NCBI RefSeq assembly: GCF_023699475.1
Contig: NZ_JALXFV010000008.1
Span: 227,442-282,984, forward strand
Length of the DNA: 55,543 bases
DNA from: Halomarina rubra
GTDB lineage: Archaea; Halobacteriota; Halobacteria; Halobacteriales; Haloarculaceae
Direction of reading: 5' to 3'
Under the pieces are notes generated by a model. It searched no databases. It worked only from the letters and a program-made list of their open reading frames with translations, and was not told the origin of the DNA. Numbering within the stretch: position 1 is the stretch's first letter; every line of letters starts with the position of its first letter. Below, in pieces: positions 53,176-55,543 of the stretch. The position numbers were made by a program, and so were the translations under genes.

Positions 53176-55370
53176 GCGGCGACGCTCGCTCGGCGAAGGC
53201 CGAGCACATCCGCCGCATCCTGGCGACCGAGGGGCCGGCCGTCGAGGCGAACACGCAGGGGTTCAACCGGGGTCGCTACGAGTCGGTCGCCGACCTCGAC
53301 GACTACGAGGCGCTCAAACGCGAGGCTCGCCGAATCAAGGAGGACGCCATCGAACGCCTCCCCGAACTGCTCGACGAGCTGCGAGCGGCCGTCGAGGCCA
53401 ACGGCGGCACCGTGTACGTCGCCGCCGACGCCGCGGACGCGACACGCTACGTCCGGGACGTCGTCCGCGACGTGGAGGGCGAGCGGGTCGTGAAGTCGAA
53501 GTCGATGACCACCGAGGAGGTCGAGTTGAACGACGCGCTCGCCGCCGACGGCGTCGACGTCGTCGAGACCGACCTCGGCGAGTGGGTGTTGCAGGTCGCC
53601 GACGAGACGCCCTCCCACATCGTCGCCCCGGCCATCCACAAGTCACGCGAGGACATCGCGGCGCTGTTCACCGCGGCGTTCGACCCCGAGGAACCGCTGG
53701 AGACGGCCGCGGACCTGACGGCGTTCGCCCGCGAGCGACTGGCCGAGCGTATCGAAGCCGCCGACGTCGGCGTGACGGGCGCGAACTTCCTCACCGCCGA
53801 CACGGGGACGATGGCGCTGGTCACCAGCGAGGGCAACGCCCGCAAGACCGTGACGGCGACGGACACCCACGTCGCCGTCGCGGGCGTCGAGAAGGTCATT
53901 CCGTCTGTCGAGGACCTCGCGCCGTTCCTCGAACTCGTCGGCCGGTCGGGGACGGGCCAGGACATCACCAGCTACGTCTCGCTGTTGACGCCTCCCGTCG
54001 ACTCGCCGACGCTGAACTTCGAGCGTGACGAGACGGGGCCACCCGACGACCGCGCGTTCCACCTCGTGCTGGTCGACAACGGCCGCCTCGCGATGCGCGA
54101 GGACGACGACCTGCGCGAGACGCTGTACTGCATCCGGTGTTCGGCGTGTGCCAACTCCTGTGCGAACTTCCAGCAGGTCGGCGGCCACGTCTTCGGCGGC
54201 GAGACCTACTCCGGGGGCATCGCGACCGGGTGGGAGGCGGGCGTCGAGGGTCTCGACACCGCCGCCGAGTTCAACGACCTCTGTACCGGCTGTACCCGCT
54301 GTGTGAACGCCTGTCCGGTCGGCATCGACATCCCGTGGATCAACACGGTCGTCCGCGACCGCATCAACCACGCCGACGACGCTCGGTTCGACTTCCTCGT
54401 CGACGGTCTCACCCCCGACGCCGAACCTGCCGGCATGGACGTCCAGAAACGGCTGTTCGGGAACTTCGGGACGCTCGCCCGCCTCGGGAGCGCGACCGCC
54501 CCGGTCTCGAACTGGCTGGCCGGGACGGGCGTCGCGCGCCGAGCGATGGAGCGATTCGCGGGCGTCGACCGTCGCCGCGAACTGCCGACGTTCGAGTGCG
54601 AGACGTTCCAGCAGTGGGCCGCCGACCGCCCGACGGTCCGAGACGCCGACCGGGAGGTCGTCCTGTTCCCGGACGTCTACACCGACCACGTCCACACGGC
54701 GCGTGGGAAGGCCGCCGTCCGCGTCCTCGAAGCGCTCGGCGTGGGCGTCACCGTCGCGTCGGTGACCGACAGCGGCCGCGCACCGCTCTCGCAGGGGATG
54801 GTCGACACCGCCCGCGAGGCCGCCGAGACCGTCGCCGAATCGCTGGTGCCGGAGGTCGCGGCCGGCCGCGACGTGGTCGTCGTCGAACCGAGCGACCACG
54901 CGATGTTCCAGACCGACTACGAGCGTCTGCTCGACGACCGGTACGAGATGCTCGCCGACGGGAGCTACGACCTGTTCGAGTACGTCTACGGCCTGCTCGC
55001 CAACGGGGCGGCCCCCGACACGCTCCACCTCGGAGACGGTGAGCGCGTCGCGTACCACGCACACTGCCAGCAACGCACCCTCGGCGTCGACCGCTACACG
55101 ACGGCCGTCCTGTCGGACCTGGGCTACGACGTCGTCACCTCCGAGGTGGAGTGCTGTGGCATGGCCGGCAGTTTCGGCTACAAACGCGAGTACTACGACG
55201 TGAGCGTGGCCGTCGGCGCGGACCTCGTCGACCAGTTCACCGCCGCGGATGCCGCCGACCGCACCGTCGTCGCCAGCGGGACGTCGTGTCTCGACCAACT
55301 CGACGACCTGCTCGGTCGCTCGTCTCGCCACCCCGCGGAACTCCTCGACCCGGCGCGGCGGGACGACTGA
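53172..55370 (+). CDS. Fused LutB-LutA-type lactate-utilisation iron-sulfur protein
   Basis: A 732-residue fusion. Residues about 60-300 are a LUD domain (VKSKSMTTEEVELNDALAAD, GVTGANFLTADTGTMALVTS). Two [4Fe-4S] motifs follow: CIRCSACANSCANF near 320 and CTGCTRCVNACPVGIDIPW near 370. The C-terminal third is a LutA/GlcF-like cysteine-rich (CCG) module: AHCQQRTLGVDR near 630, VECCGMAGSFGYKREYYDVS near 660 and SGTSCLDQLDDLL near 705. In Bacillus-type systems LutA and LutB are separate proteins. It probably passes electrons from a 2-hydroxyacid to the membrane chain. No FAD-binding (GlcD/DLD-like) gene is in this window. Confidence 0.9.
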   Translation: MSGDARSAKAEHIRRILATEGPAVEANTQGFNRGRYESVADLDDYEALKREARRIKEDAIERLPELLDELRAAVEANGGTVYVAADAADATRYVRDVVRDVEGERVVKSKSMTTEEVELNDALAADGVDVVETDLGEWVLQVADETPSHIVAPAIHKSREDIAALFTAAFDPEEPLETAADLTAFARERLAERIEAADVGVTGANFLTADTGTMALVTSEGNARKTVTATDTHVAVAGVEKVIPSVEDLAPFLELVGRSGTGQDITSYVSLLTPPVDSPTLNFERDETGPPDDRAFHLVLVDNGRLAMREDDDLRETLYCIRCSACANSCANFQQVGGHVFGGETYSGGIATGWEAGVEGLDTAAEFNDLCTGCTRCVNACPVGIDIPWINTVVRDRINHADDARFDFLVDGLTPDAEPAGMDVQKRLFGNFGTLARLGSATAPVSNWLAGTGVARRAMERFAGVDRRRELPTFECETFQQWAADRPTVRDADREVVLFPDVYTDHVHTARGKAAVRVLEALGVGVTVASVTDSGRAPLSQGMVDTAREAAETVAESLVPEVAAGRDVVVVEPSDHAMFQTDYERLLDDRYEMLADGSYDLFEYVYGLLANGAAPDTLHLGDGERVAYHAHCQQRTLGVDRYTTAVLSDLGYDVVTSEVECCGMAGSFGYKREYYDVSVAVGADLVDQFTAADAADRTVVASGTSCLDQLDDLLGRSSRHPAELLDPARRDD

Positions 55371-55478
55371 GGCCGGCGGGTCGGTCGAGGAGCGTCGCCA
55401 CGCGGGACCGTCGTGCCGAAACCCGTCACCGCTCCCGGACCCGTCAGTACGTTTATCGGACCGCTCCCGGAACGTCCA

Positions 55479-55543
55479 CGCGACGAGTCGCCCTCCCGGC
55501 CGTCGTCGCGCTCGTCGTCCTCGCCGGCTGTCTCGGCGTCGGC
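55479..55543 (+). CDS. Start of a predicted lipoprotein, cut by the window edge, with no normal start codon seen
   Basis: In the frame ending at 55543 the sequence reads RRVALPAVVALVVLAGCLGVG. This is a classic lipoprotein signal: basic start, hydrophobic core and LAGC lipobox. No ATG, GTG or TTG occurs in this frame upstream to 55371. The codon before RRV at 55478-55480 is ACG, and a TATA-like GTTTATC at 55451-55457 lies about 21-27 nt upstream, just where a leaderless start would be. A sequence error, ACG start, or an alternative frame are all possible. Confidence 0.4.

Noticed and set aside
53643-55331. 562-codon minus-strand frame opposite the LutB-LutA fusion
   Set aside because: Antisense shadow, no family motif.
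1-55543. CRISPR arrays, insertion sequences or prophage genes
   Set aside because: No regularly spaced repeats, transposase, integrase or phage-structural motifs were seen; the two tRNA genes have no integrase next to them.

Overview
The window is a GC-rich stretch of a haloarchaeal (class Halobacteria) chromosome. The proteins are strongly acidic. The ribosomal genes are archaeal in kind and order (eS4, eL19, eL32 and the RNase P protein Rnp1 lie among the uS/uL genes). Several genes have an A/T-rich TATA-like box about 25-30 nt upstream of the start codon, as expected for leaderless haloarchaeal transcripts. I found no rRNA, insertion sequence, CRISPR array or origin. The content is mostly chromosomal housekeeping.

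Layout. 1-5760: HMG-CoA reductase (3' end cut by the window edge), a GNAT acetyltransferase, an FNT-family channel, a YtcJ-like amidohydrolase, a Tat-exported cupredoxin and a 57-residue membrane peptide. 5860-9412: nadA-nadB-nadC, the complete aspartate-to-nicotinate-mononucleotide route, behind an A/T-rich promoter. 9437-14375: gpmI, a RibD-C/DHFR-like reductase, a thiamine-binding YkoF-like protein, a YihY-type membrane protein and an unusual phosphoribosyltransferase-HAD fusion. 14725-14795: tRNA-Gly(GCC).

14997-29890 is the S10/spc ribosomal superoperon. It is headed by a SPOUT RNA methyltransferase and runs uL3-uL4-uL23-uL2-uS19-uL22-uS3-uL29-Rnp1-uS17-uL14-uL24-eS4-uL5-uS14-uS8-uL6-eL32-eL19-uL18-uS5-uL30-uL15, then secY. 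Almost every junction overlaps or is separated by 0-4 nt, so translational coupling is likely. uS14 and the true starts of uL22, uS8 and uL15 were placed by reading the sequence.

29891-45352 is a 15.5-kb block between secY and adk, genes that are often close neighbours in archaea. It carries an AI-2E/PerM transporter, a SHOCT protein, a polysaccharide-deacetylase-like lipoprotein with an altered catalytic site, an APC permease fused to two universal-stress (USP) domains, a lone USP protein, trkA, two tandem trkH genes and a third trkH on the other strand. Together they look like an ion and osmotic homeostasis cluster.

45353-48550 resumes the conserved archaeal block: adk, a DUF106 (EMC3/Oxa1-like) membrane protein, cmk and cbf5/truB. 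It is followed by an aspartoacylase-family hydrolase and tRNA-Pro(GGG). 49983-55370 holds an OxlT-like MFS carrier, a zinc medium-chain dehydrogenase and a lutC + fused lutB-lutA pair for lactate or other 2-hydroxyacid oxidation. The window ends inside what looks like a lipoprotein signal peptide.

I see no clear undescribed multi-gene system. The best leads are the PRTase-HAD fusion, the cupredoxin with His at the axial-ligand position, the deacetylase-like lipoprotein without canonical metal ligands, the duplicated helix-hairpin-helix extension of eL32, the Trk/USP cluster, and a TGACAGT palindrome upstream of the MFS gene.
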